64,000 nt of DNA from Emergomyces orientalis (taxonomy: Eukaryota > Ascomycota > Eurotiomycetes > Onygenales > Ajellomycetaceae): positions 248,001-312,000 of the forward strand of contig MOWL01000027.1 in NCBI GenBank assembly GCA_002110485.1, written 5' to 3'. Shown here in pieces: positions 1 to 9,810 of this stretch. The notes below the pieces were generated by a model. It saw only the letters and a program-made list of their open reading frames with translations, ran no database searches and was not told the origin of the DNA. A program made the translations under genes and the position numbers. Every line of letters starts with the position of its first letter. The first letter of the stretch is position 1.

Positions 1-392
1 GAAGCAAGTAATGCAAATCATAGGTATCTGATACCAGAGGTACCCGCAAATATACCTGGAGTGGCAGGTACCAGCTACTTATTCTGCCACTCCACTTAGG
101 GCTGTCGCTCAGCGCTCTCCTTGTTTCGTCTCCATCTCGAACCTCAGACAACACAGCTCATATATCGGATATCTGGTTGCCTTGACTTCTTGTTCTTGTC
201 ACCACGTCTTACCTCTTGATACTTACGGCCATTGACTGGGAGGCGATTTCTGCCTTTTCATCAACCTAGTGTCCTGTTTCCAAGTTACTTTGCTCCGGTG
301 TCATATTAATCACTCAGAAACGCCTTTTCTCATAAACCCCCCTTTCCCCGTGTGAGAGAGACTTCAGCTCTTCCCCCTCCACATCCTCACTC
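1..392. promoter_or_regulatory. Upstream region of the Rab11 gene
   Basis: No coding frame is seen. The last 100 bases before the start codon at 393 are pyrimidine-rich, as is common in fungal 5' leaders. No specific binding site is claimed. Confidence 0.35.
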
Positions 393-1373
393 ATGGCTAA
401 CGACGAATATGATGTAAGTCGTTCTTCTCCACTGCATCCGTTTATGTGATAGTCTCTAACAGTTCTGCAACGTCTAGTTCCTCTTCAAAGGTAAGGCCCG
501 CACGAGCTTTGCGACAGTCCGCACCGCCACCATCTAACTTCCTTTCCACCTGCCCACACCCTACCAACTATGAAAAACACGTTCCGTATAACTGACAAAG
601 GCCTCTACTTTACTCCGGGAACTAGTGGTGCTTATCGGAGACTCCGGTGTCGGAAAATCTAACTTACTGAGCCGATTCACCCGCAATGAATTCAACCTCG
701 ATTCAAAATCCACCATCGGTGTTGAGTTCGCAACCCGTTCTATCCAGGTAGACGGCAAGACAATCAAAGCTCAGATTTGGGATACCGCAGGCCAAGAACG
801 ATACAGGGCTATTACATCCGCATACTACCGTGGCGCAGTGGGTGCCCTCCTTGTATACGATACGACTAAAGAGCAGACCTTCGCAAACTGTGAGCGGTGG
901 TTGAAGGAGTTACGGGAACATGCCGACAAGAATATCGTCATCATGCTCGTCGGAAACAAGATCGACCAAAAACACGTGAGGGCTATTAAAACTGATCAAG
1001 GCGCGGAATTTGCGGGTATGTTGAGACTTGAAATCCCCCTCCTAACCCAATCGTTGGGTTGTTTTGTTTCCCTGGTTAACCCGTGCAACAGAGCCAAGGA
1101 AGCTTTCCTTCATCGAAACATCCGCCCTTGACGCCACCAACGTTGAGCTTGCTTTCCAAAATATTCTTACAGGTAACACTAACTACTATTTACCATACCA
1201 CCTTATATTTCTTTTTTCCCAGAAACGCCGCTAACGGCATCTTAGAAATTTACCGCATCGTTTCCAGCAAAGCCCTCGAAAATGGTAACTCAGGGCAGAA
1301 CCCCCTGGGCGACCGCAAGGTAGTAGAGATCACAAAGTCGCAGGATACAGATGCAAAGCAAAAGTGCTGTTAA
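393..1373 (+). CDS. Rab11-family small GTPase (Ypt3/Ypt31-like)
   Basis: Exons 393-413, 478-490, 626-1015, 1092-1172 and 1246-1373 join to a 210-residue protein; every intron is GT..AG and every phase closes. The N-terminus runs into the P-loop GDSGVGKS at residues 16-23. The effector loop ends STIGVEFATR, followed by WDTAGQE (63-69), the guanine-specificity box GNKID (121-125) and ETSALD. The protein ends in a double cysteine (KCC-type, QKCC) for geranylgeranylation. Rab11 proteins act at the trans-Golgi and recycling endosome in polarised secretion and cytokinesis; that role is family knowledge. The spelling of the switch regions (IQVDGKTIKAQIWDTAGQE) is Rab11 rather than Rab8/Sec4. The tiny first two exons carry only 11 codons, which explains why a simple ORF scan starts inside exon 3. 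Confidence 0.95.
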
Positions 1374-3012
1374 AGAACGCTGACGTTCAAGATACAACTC
1401 AGAATCATTTACTGGACAAAGAACCTACTCCCAGTGAAGGTTGGTGGTGACGGTTCTTGGAACGACTGATGTTTTATAACGTTTGGGGTCTTCGTCCCGA
1501 CGTATGGCGACTTCAGTTTTGTTACTTTTCTTTTTTTCAGTGTCTACCGGTCGCCAAGTCGATTTGACGTAAAACCACCCGTGGTATTTTCGAAATGTGT
1601 CTGCCATTTCTTGTCCTTTCGAGACACATTTATCTGCCCCGCCTTTTTTTAATATATTTTTGCCCTTTCCCCAATCAAATTTCCTCTCTCTGTCATTCTA
1701 CGGCCTAGGGACAGCATGATGCAAAGTATTTGACAAACATTAAGGTGAAATGTAACGAGCAAAACATGAAAGGGGATCCGAAGAGTTAAGAAGATTGACG
1801 ATGATGTTCCGTTCCAGAATTGAATGTTTATCACGGGCTATATGGGATTGCGGTTGCGGGTTGGCCTCTTTTGTCCTCTTCCTTCTCCTTTTTTTTCCTT
1901 TTCATTTTATTTCCTCGTCTTCTGAAAGTTTTTAAATTTTTTTATATAATTTTTTTTTTACTACATGCCATTTTACCTTCAAGTCTTCTCACATCCACCA
2001 GTCCCTTCTTTTCTTTCCCTTTGTCCCCCCCCTTGTTTCTTCTATAAATTGTTTGCTCACATTCACAATCTTTACAACCCGTTTCCTCCCATTTCAAGCC
2101 TTCTTCCATGGCTGGTAATTATTTTTGCAAATAAACTAACCTTCTGTTCCTTTTTTTGCTCTTCTTTCAGTACTGGTTGATTGGTCACCTACGTAGTAGA
2201 GGTACTTCTTTTAATTACATTCTTGTTTCTCTTCCCTTTTCTCCTTTCACTTCCCACTTCGAACTATATGTTACCTCAGTTTCGTCTTCACCTGACGACT
2301 GACTCCTCTACCATTTCCTTGCCCTTCCTTCTACTTTCTATTTAATACGCAAATCTCGTAGTATGGGGGGAGGCCGAGGTAGCCAATGAAAATCCGACAC
2401 GCTTACTTATATCATGATATGTAGGTAGGTTACCTAGGTGGTTAGCTATTCTCTGAGCAAAAAAATGAATATAGGCAATCTCGATCTGCACTCTCTCGTT
2501 TAGTAGTTGCTGGAAACACGGAACCAATTTGTAATTCTCAAGAGTCGACCAAGACCAAATTTTGCGTTAGAATATCATTTTTAATTCTTTGGATTTCTAA
2601 CGGCTATGCTATTTATGATATGGGGAGTTTGGAGTAGTCGGCTACTGCTAGATAGACAACGATTTCCCATGCTCCCCGTTACAGGAAACTCTTCATATCT
2701 AGCTCTCTCCGGTTAGCTAGGCCGACACCGAAAACCCGAAACCAAATCTAGTGTTCGACATTATTTTATTCTTAGAAAACAATCGTAAACTATTTAAACC
2801 AGAGAGTGGGTATGTGATCACGCGCATTATTTGTGACGACCAACCGCCAAAACCAAAAATAACTTAAGACAAGTAGATCAAAACCAATCAACGCAACGAG
2901 GCAAAAGGACAATAATAAGCCGAAAATTCCAAAAAGATGATATTGATCTTCTTCAGGGGAAAAAGAAAGAAGGAAAGAAAGAGAGAAAAAGACCACGTCT
3001 ACAGAATCGCCG
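1374..3012. other. Intergenic, no gene seen
   Basis: Stretches of T- and CT-rich sequence (about 1860-2180) that fit 3' flanking DNA. Several short ORFs on both strands are low-complexity and lack splice support or recognisable domains. Confidence 0.4.
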
Positions 3013-4152
3013 TCAGCCTTTCGCCCTCGCAATACCCGCCTCCCCATCAACAATCGAAAAATGCAACTCCATATAGTCCCCTCCGCGTTCACCCATTACC
3101 CATTCAAGAGTCTGCCCGAACGTCTCGCCATTATTATCGAACCAGTCGCCCATCGATCGAACGTAGTTTTCGACCTGTTCCTTGAAGGGAGCGTTTTCTC
3201 TCAACCATAATACTTGCGAAGGGTCCAGCTTCATCATGTCCTCGACGACATAGTAATGGTGAATCTGGTCGCCCCAACCCTCCGTTCCTGGCTCGTGGTA
3301 GAGATCGGAGCGAAATTTGGTGGCATATTTGTTAACGGTGGAGATGATGACGCTGCTGCTGTTGTTGGCTGTGGGATTGTTGGTGCGAGATGTAAGGGTT
3401 CGAAAATGGTGATTGTTGCTGCCGATAGATGACGAAGCAGGCGCTAGTTTGGCATGAGAATTGAGTAGCGAGAAGGGGATGGCGGGTGTTAGCGAAAGGT
3501 ATTTTAGGTGGATATGGGTGGACATTGGTGTGTTTTCCGGGTATCTTTTGCGAAACTTTCGCTGGATCGTTTCATTGCTCGGACAGATCTGGTTCTGCAC
3601 AACCTCACGCATAATTAACCGAAAATCATCGATCTCCGCTAACTCGCTTGTAGACCAATTGTGCAGGAGCTCGGCACGTTCATGGACGACAGATGGGAAG
3701 GTGCGGCCGGTTCGCGGAAATAGTTGGCAGTGGAAGGCCCTCGAGTACAGCCAAAGACGGTACACAGCTCGGCGTAACATGAAGCGTTCCCGCGCATCCA
3801 AGACTCGACGATTTTCAAAATTCACCTTCCATTTCTTAATGGGATAGATCTCCTCCCATTTCTTGGCAACACGGCCAACTTGGACGGCTTGTTGGATCAG
3901 AGAGAGGGAGATCAGTGCCTCACGAGAAACATGCGCAGGCTGGCTGGCATTCTGAGTGATCAATTGTACTATATCCTCCAGGGGACCAAACTCGGCCTCG
4001 GTGGCGTTGGCGAGTATGGGAAGCTTTTGCGAGGCAGAGAATATACCATGGAGGCGACGGCAGGTCAGGGAGAGGTTCAGGACATCGGCGATTGAAACGC
4101 AAGAGTGAAATATTTGGAGCAACAGCTCCGTAGCAAGGGTATCAAGCAGCAT
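3013..4152 (-). CDS. F-box domain protein
   Basis: Single-exon gene of 379 residues. Residues 1-45 read as an F-box: a hydrophobic helix (LATELLLQIFHSC), then a spaced leucine/cysteine pattern ending LTCRRLHGIF. F-box proteins bind Skp1 and present substrates to an SCF ubiquitin ligase; the substrate-binding part here (residues 60-379) shows no WD40 or LRR pattern and resembles the many fungal F-box proteins of unknown target. A serine/asparagine-rich linker lies around residues 235-275. The start codon is the only ATG that keeps the F-box N-terminal. It converges with no obvious partner; its neighbour downstream on the window is the Rab11 gene, 1.6 kb away. Confidence 0.8.
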   Translation of the reverse strand: MLLDTLATELLLQIFHSCVSIADVLNLSLTCRRLHGIFSASQKLPILANATEAEFGPLEDIVQLITQNASQPAHVSREALISLSLIQQAVQVGRVAKKWEEIYPIKKWKVNFENRRVLDARERFMLRRAVYRLWLYSRAFHCQLFPRTGRTFPSVVHERAELLHNWSTSELAEIDDFRLIMREVVQNQICPSNETIQRKFRKRYPENTPMSTHIHLKYLSLTPAIPFSLLNSHAKLAPASSSIGSNNHHFRTLTSRTNNPTANNSSSVIISTVNKYATKFRSDLYHEPGTEGWGDQIHHYYVVEDMMKLDPSQVLWLRENAPFKEQVENYVRSMGDWFDNNGETFGQTLEWVMGERGGDYMELHFSIVDGEAGIARAKG

Positions 4153-4940
4153 TCTAGTAATCTAACCCCCAGTTATTTGTTAGTCACTGAAAAGTTTATG
4201 TACACCCCAATAGTAAGAGGATGAGGACGGGGAATGTTACTTTTTCTATTTTTGTGTCTAGTGTTTGGATTCTATAAATTTTTGGAAAAAAAACCTAATC
4301 CGGGTTTTCTAAAGCAATATCCGAGGATAAAAAGGGGGTTTGGAGAGAGCGATCAGAGCAACGCAGGGGCAAACGTCAATAGTAACAATGCCTCTGCGCC
4401 AAAACAATATGTTGGATCAACTGGACAGCACCCCGCCTTTGGGGCTATCATAGAAAAGGGTCACATCTCTGTGGGATCTAGCAGGTGCCAGAATCAAAGG
4501 ATCGTTAAAGAGCCTCGAAAGGCTGTTATAGATGGGGGTCGCCATGATTATTCGTGGTGAGAGGAAGGAAAAAGATAAAGGAAAAGGAGGTCGAAGCTGG
4601 GGAAAATGCAACAGATGTCGTGATGATAGCGTGATTATGTAATCATCGACATCCCTGATTAGATAAGCCTGCACATAAAAAGGGAAAACTTCGGCTTCAA
4701 CTTCAGTCGAGCCAGAACAAAAACATCTCCAAGACATATACAGATTATTTATATTGTCAGATTTCAAGTATATGTCGCGCTCTTTATTGGGAGCTAGCAA
4801 TCTTCTGCAGATGTATAGCTACAGTTGCCAATTAATCATCCCTGGCTTGCTTGGACATCAAGAAGTGAGGCTATCTGAATTAAACATATTCTAACAAACA
4901 TAGATAAAAATAGTGTATAAAAGCAATTGAAGGCCTTCAC
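4153..4940. other. Intergenic, no supported gene
   Basis: Contains overlapping ORFs on opposite strands (plus 4234-4560, minus 4417-4800) that I could not support; see rejected items. Otherwise promoter-side DNA of the F-box gene and 3' flank of the dehydrogenase gene. Confidence 0.35.
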
Positions 4941-5918
4941 TTACACAGAAATGTCCGTGGAGACTACTACTTCTTCCCAGCTATCAAGGAGCGCCAAAGT
5001 ATCAGAACATTTTTTCCTAATGATCTGAAGCGCATCTCGTCCCAGAGGAAGACGCGCAGGGAACTCCCGATCTTTGCCGACACCTTCGTTCTTCACGACG
5101 TCAATAATGACCTTCACCGCCTTCCGCGGATCCCCCGGCTCGCTCCCAGCCGTTGCAGCGAGGAATTCGTCCATCACTTTGGTGGCAGACGTATAGTCTG
5201 GGATCGGGCAGAAATTCTTGCAGACATTGGCAGGAGAAAAAACCTGTGTGCGGAAGAGCCCTGGCTCGACCAGAAGAGACCGGATTCCCAATTGAGCTGT
5301 CTCTTGTTGCAAAGCCTCAAACATGCCTATCATCAAAGGGCAAATTAGCACAGAAAAGGTTACGAGCCCACGAACACAATTTTCACGCATACCTGCAACA
5401 GCGGACTTAGAACTATTATATGCGCTCCCTCCCAATGTGCCTTGCCATCCTGCAACGGACCCAATGACCACGATGGTCCCAGCCCTCCTGCTCCGGAAAT
5501 GAGGGAGGGTGGATCTAGTCACATTCGACGTGCCGAACACATTTGTCCTGAACTGGCCCATAAGCTTTTCGTCACTAGACAGCGTGTCAATCTTTTGCTC
5601 TCGGGTTTAAGGTGGATTACGATATTTTATTCCTTTTTCTCACCTGATACATTCAAAAACTCCAGCCTCCAGATACCCAGCATTGTTCACGAGAACATCA
5701 ATGCCTCCATATATATCAATTGCGGCATTGATGGCATTAGTAATTTGCAACTCAGAATCCGTCAGGTCCAACTGCAAGGTTTTTGCACCGGCCTCCTCGA
5801 GTGCAACCAGCCTTTGAACATTTCGAGCTGTTGCGATCACTTTTTCCCCTCTCGCTAACAACTCCAAAACGAACTCATATCCAAAGCCTGAAGAGGATCC
5901 TGTCACCAGCCAGATCAT
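4941..5918 (-). CDS. Short-chain dehydrogenase/reductase (SDR)
   Basis: Exons on the minus strand are 5918-5644, 5574-5393 and 5326-4941, giving 280 residues. Both introns are GT..AG and restore a continuous classical SDR. The cofactor motif TGSSSGFG is at residues 6-13 and NNAG at 78-81. The catalytic Ser is at 131 (VIGSVAG), with Tyr144 and Lys148 in YNSSK. Length and motif spacing fit the 250-300 residue classical SDR group, NAD(P)H-dependent oxidoreductases; the acidic residue that would choose NAD over NADP is not obvious, so cofactor is open. The second intron is unspliced-open in its first exon's frame, so a naive ORF reads through it and inserts about 21 foreign residues. No biosynthetic cluster partners are adjacent, so the substrate cannot be inferred. 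Confidence 0.88.
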
Positions 5919-6680
5919 CGGAGATATATTCGCTTGCCTATTGGGGCAAAGGAGCAGCAGATAGTGCAGTATTAAGATTTAATTGTCTTGTGTTTCCATC
6001 AAAACCGAACGTTTGGCATCTATTTCAACTAGGTGATATTAAGGGCTGATTAAATGGGGTATTTATACTAAATATCTGCTCCCACGTTGTCCTAGGATAA
6101 ATAACTACTTATTAATAACATAACGATACATTTTGTTTCTCATATATAAAGATTCCAATGTGGCTAGCTTTGTTGGTTGGTTTACCAAACAGCATCTCGT
6201 TATGCTGAACATGCCGTTATCACGCCACCGAGGAATCATGCTAATTGGCCTTCATAATTAACGTAATTCTTTGTTGGAACCCACTGCATAAGGGTTGATG
6301 TGCTAAGACTCTTATTAGTCCAGAAAATAATTCGTTATCGACAGAATCGCGCTTCAGATCTCAATATGTGGTGCCTCTCGTATGGTTTGGTAACAATCCA
6401 GGAAGTTATTCGACTCCACTACCGCCTCGTACCCCTTTCTCCGCAATGCACGATCATGATAATGCAATTCGATCGATCTATACACCGGCACTAAACAATA
6501 GCACCTCCCTCCCCCAGGCCGTCTACTGCCTTTGTGTTCATTTTTGAAGTATTTTCTGCGGCCACAACTCATCCACTAGTATTCTAATATGCCCATTTCT
6601 CAGCTAGCAGCTTCGCAAACGCCCCATGTCATTGGCACCTGACTCACGATGCCCACGCAGTTATATGCAGCTCTTCAGGG
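5919..6680. other. Intergenic, no gene seen
   Basis: AT-rich upstream region of the dehydrogenase gene. No coding frame with motifs or splice support was found. Confidence 0.35.
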
Positions 6681-6864
6681 TAACGTATTTCACCACGAAC
6701 TCGGACACACCGCGAACTCGGACACCTCAGGTGATTTAGTACTATTTCACCAATTTAGTATGGTAAGGTACATTGGCTTGTTTGTCTTGTTGTCTCATAA
6801 GTACCTTTCCATACTAAATTGGCGGGGAGGTACAAAGTCTCCCAGTTCGCAGTGAAATACGTTA
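6681..6864. mobile_element. MITE-like palindromic element with TA ends
   Basis: The two ends are inverted copies: TAACGTATTTCAC at 6681 and its complement ending GTGAAATACGTTA at 6864. Similarity continues inward through CGAACT and again as a 21-base inner block (6750-6771 against 6801-6822) built on CCAATTTAGTATGG. If the outermost TA is the duplicated target, the element has ACGTATTTCAC termini of the Tc1/mariner/pogo kind. It is 180-184 bp long with no coding capacity. Left and right arms differ by an insertion with a repeated CGAACTCGGACAC unit in the left arm. Confidence 0.6.
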
Positions 6865-7146
6865 GTTATTGAAAAAAGTACATATCCCAGTCTTACATTG
6901 CCAATTCAAAAAGAGAAAAATCATCGCACCTGCATGGCACTGGACCCAATGTTCGTGTTGTTTGTATTCCAGCTGCAATACGAAAAAAGAAAAAGAAAAA
7001 GAAATCGAAGTCGTTATACAGAATTTTCAAATATAAGAGAAAAATTGGAAACAAAAAAAAATCATCCAGAACATAACGTCAAGACGGCTCAACCAAAAGA
7101 AACAAAATGAGAGGCCGCATGACGATTGAAAAAATATATATATATT
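6865..7146. other. 3' flank of RPC82
   Basis: A- and AAG-rich sequence between the palindromic element and the RPC82 stop codon; nothing else recognised. Confidence 0.3.
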
Positions 7147-9374
7147 TCAATAATCCCGCAAAACAGCAACCAACTCATCCAACCTCCCCACCTCTCCCAG
7201 CAGCAAAGCCTCCTTATCCCGCCACTCCTTCAACGTCTTCAACTCCGCCGGGGATAAATACTTCTCCTCATTTCCCTTAACATCCGTCCGCTCAGTCTTC
7301 TCCAAAAAGAATTTCAATTTATTCCGCTCAACGCCAATCCGCTGCAAACAGCGCGACATGCATTTATACGTATCTTCCAACACCATCGTCGCCACGCGAT
7401 CCGCATCGAAGAACCAGAGATACATCGTTCGCGAAGGCTGCCGCTGCGCATCACGGGGTACTTCCTGCAAGTCGACGAAGCCAGCCGCCTCCATGCGCGC
7501 GAGAACCTGGCGGAGCTCCTTGGACGCCATCAGGCTGATTTCCTGCAGGCGTTTCTCGTCCAGTTTGCCTTTTGCGGCGAGGACGCGGATGATACGGACG
7601 GCGATGGTGCCGAATCGGGATTCGATGATGCGCTCGAGTTCGAGGTGGCGGAGACGGCGGGCAAGGCCGCGGAATTCGACGGCCCAGGTTATCATGCCGG
7701 AGTGCATGCTGCGCGTGGAAAAGATGTTGGGTTCCTGGGCGAGAAGGGAGAGGTGTTGTTCTAGTTCGTAGACGCGGCTCTTGTTGCGATTCACGTTGCC
7801 TGTACCCGCACCCTCGTCGACGTTGTCATCGTCATCATCATCGCCATCGGCGTCTCCATTGAGGCCCATGTGTCCATTTGAAAGGGAGTTTTTGGGATCC
7901 GTTCCTGCCATGGAGCCTGACAGGTCTAAGTCTGGATCAAGATCGTCCAAAATGGCGTGTAACGGAATGGCAACGGAATATTGCTCGCCTTCTTCCCCCT
8001 CCGGAACACGCTCTAGCTGTTTCCGGCACGCCAGAGTTTTAAGCTCAATCCTGTCGAGAAGTGTCTCGTACACCTGAGAGGTCACACTGGAGATATGTTG
8101 TTCAGCCAATCGAACTAATCGTCTATTTCGTAATGCAACCTCGAACTTTTGATAGTTAACTCGGATAATCATATTGGGCTGCGTTAAGTCAGTACTGTGT
8201 GTCATGCATATATACATATACAGCCCCACCAGAGGTAAATAACTCACATCCATTGGCGCAGCATCGCCGTCCACATAGTCATCACCGTAAAAATCATCGC
8301 CGTCTACATCTTCCCCGTCTTTTGGCACATGTTCAAGCTTCACCCTCTTATTCGACGAGTTGGTCATCGACTTTCCGGCGCGTCTCTTAGTACCTCGAGG
8401 GAGTCCGCCGCCCAGGGGTCCTTGTGATATAGTCCCATCCGTCTTCTCTTTTATATATGTCTCCACTCCAGCATCAATTACCTCTTGGAGCTTCTTCCCC
8501 TTCAAAATACGGACGTCTGATCGCGAACTGATAGCCCTTTCAGCGTCGTCTACAAGATCCGACGGGCTTTGGAAATGGGCATCCCGTACTCGCATGATAT
8601 ATCCGTAGGCAGCGAGCGAACGTAAAGTGGGGTGAAGTTGCGAGGCTGCGGGTCCCTCATGGTCGCTCTCAACGCCATTTTCCGGTCCTCCCGTAGCATC
8701 TTGCTCTTCCGCTTCCCCGTCCGGATCTTCACCATTATCCTCCTCTTCCTCCCCGTCATGATGAATCCCATTCAGCCCGTTTGATATTGTGCCTTTTACT
8801 GCTTTACTTGGGGCCTGAGGCCGTAGCTCTGGTAGAGTTTCTAAATGACTAATCCTCACATGGCCAAGATAGAGGATTGTCGACAGTACTTTTGCAGCAT
8901 AGTCCCCGAGCTTTTCCTCGACCAATTGTAAAATCCTTCCTGACCGCACCAGATTGTATGCGGTCCTCCAACTAGCTTCATAGTATGTGATCCCGTCGTC
9001 CAACGAAGTGTAGTGGTAGATGAGATGTTGTTGGATAAGCACAGCTAGACCGTGTCTAACTTGTCGGGGGGACAAGCGTGTATTCTGGACAATTCTGGGC
9101 AGAGGCTGGCGGCCATGGTATAGCAAGTAAGAAAATATCAACTAGGCAAAAAAGAAATAATAAGAAAAGAGTTAGATGCGCCTTCATATATTTCGCATTA
9201 TTTCGAGTAGTTTGGTCAAGAGATAAGTAAACATACAGAATATAGCTCCCCGAAATTGTCCGTAATCAACAGCTTGCACAGCTCTGCCGCATACTAGCAA
9301 TTTTAATATCAGCATATATACATATTGTATCTTTGCAAGAAGTAGGTAGCGAGATTGAAGCTTACTTGAGACAT
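7147..9374 (-). CDS. RPC82: RNA polymerase III subunit RPC3/RPC82
   Basis: Exons on the minus strand are 9374-9366, 9293-9237, 9141-8248 and 8178-7147, giving 663 residues. The 9-nt first exon encodes only Met-Ser-Gln, followed by a 19-codon exon; together they complete the N-terminal winged-helix (LLITDNFGELYS then FSYLLYHGRQ). The 69-bp intron at 8247-8179 is in frame and without a stop, so it is easily mis-read as coding; removing it gives the family-typical sequence PNMIIRVNYQKF. RPC82 with RPC34 and RPC31 forms the initiation subcomplex of Pol III in the nucleus (family knowledge). An acidic low-complexity insert of Glu/Asp and Gly lies around residues 155-200 and another around 440-470. 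The gene is divergent from QCR2 if the copia insertion between them is ignored. Confidence 0.93.
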
Positions 9375-9634
9375 GATGTGTGTCCCTCTCTTCCTCCTTC
9401 TAGAGAAAGTGCCGCCTCCTCTAGAAGAGACCCCAATATCACCGTTGAATATTCATCGGTGTGAAGGCAAAACCAATACGAGAGGATCAAGGGTATAGAC
9501 AGTAATAAGCACTGCTATCCGTGTGTGTCGGAGTAAGTGAATTGAAATATACATATATTCCTAGATTCGATTCATATATCCCATATCTCAGTCACTCAAA
9601 TGTTTCTTCCAACAGAAAAATACCCGCGCTATTC
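9375..9634. promoter_or_regulatory. RPC82 side of a shared divergent promoter
   Basis: The 260 bases between the RPC82 start and the copia 5' LTR. Together with 14612-14933 this was presumably one roughly 580-bp promoter region before the retrotransposon inserted. The last five bases (TATTC) are the left copy of the target-site duplication. Confidence 0.5.
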
Positions 9635-9736
9635 TGTTAGGTGATACTAGGGCTACCCGGGTCACATGCCCCACACACACATATATATTTTAGCTAGTTA
9701 GGTAGTTCAATATGATAGGCTTGATGCACTCTATGA
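9635..9736 (+). repeat. 5' LTR of copia element
   Basis: 102 bp, starting TGTTAGGTGATAC and ending CACTCTATGA, identical base for base to the copy at 14510-14611. This is very short for an LTR, and its 3' end is TGA rather than the usual CA. The borders are fixed by the TATTC target duplication. Confidence 0.93.
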
Positions 9737-9750
9737 GGTTATGAGGCCCT
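9737..9750 (+). other. Primer-binding site, probably half-tRNA-iMet
   Basis: Immediately after the 5' LTR lies GGTTATGAGGCCCT. It resembles the complement of the anticodon arm of initiator tRNA-Met (expected form GGTTATGAGCCC, one base different by insertion) rather than the tRNA 3' end. Copia of Drosophila and yeast Ty5 are known to prime from such an internal tRNA-iMet fragment. The match was judged by eye. Confidence 0.55.
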
Positions 9751-9810
9751 CTGTTTAATACGCTGCGTTACTGCTATCTATTTCTCTTATACAGCTAGTT
9801 CTTGCCTCTC

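Noticed and set aside
4234..4800. Overlapping ORFs on opposite strands (108 and 127 codons)
   Set aside because: Neither has a domain, splice partner or convincing codon pattern. The plus ORF has a hydrophobic start but then low-complexity Asn/Ser sequence.
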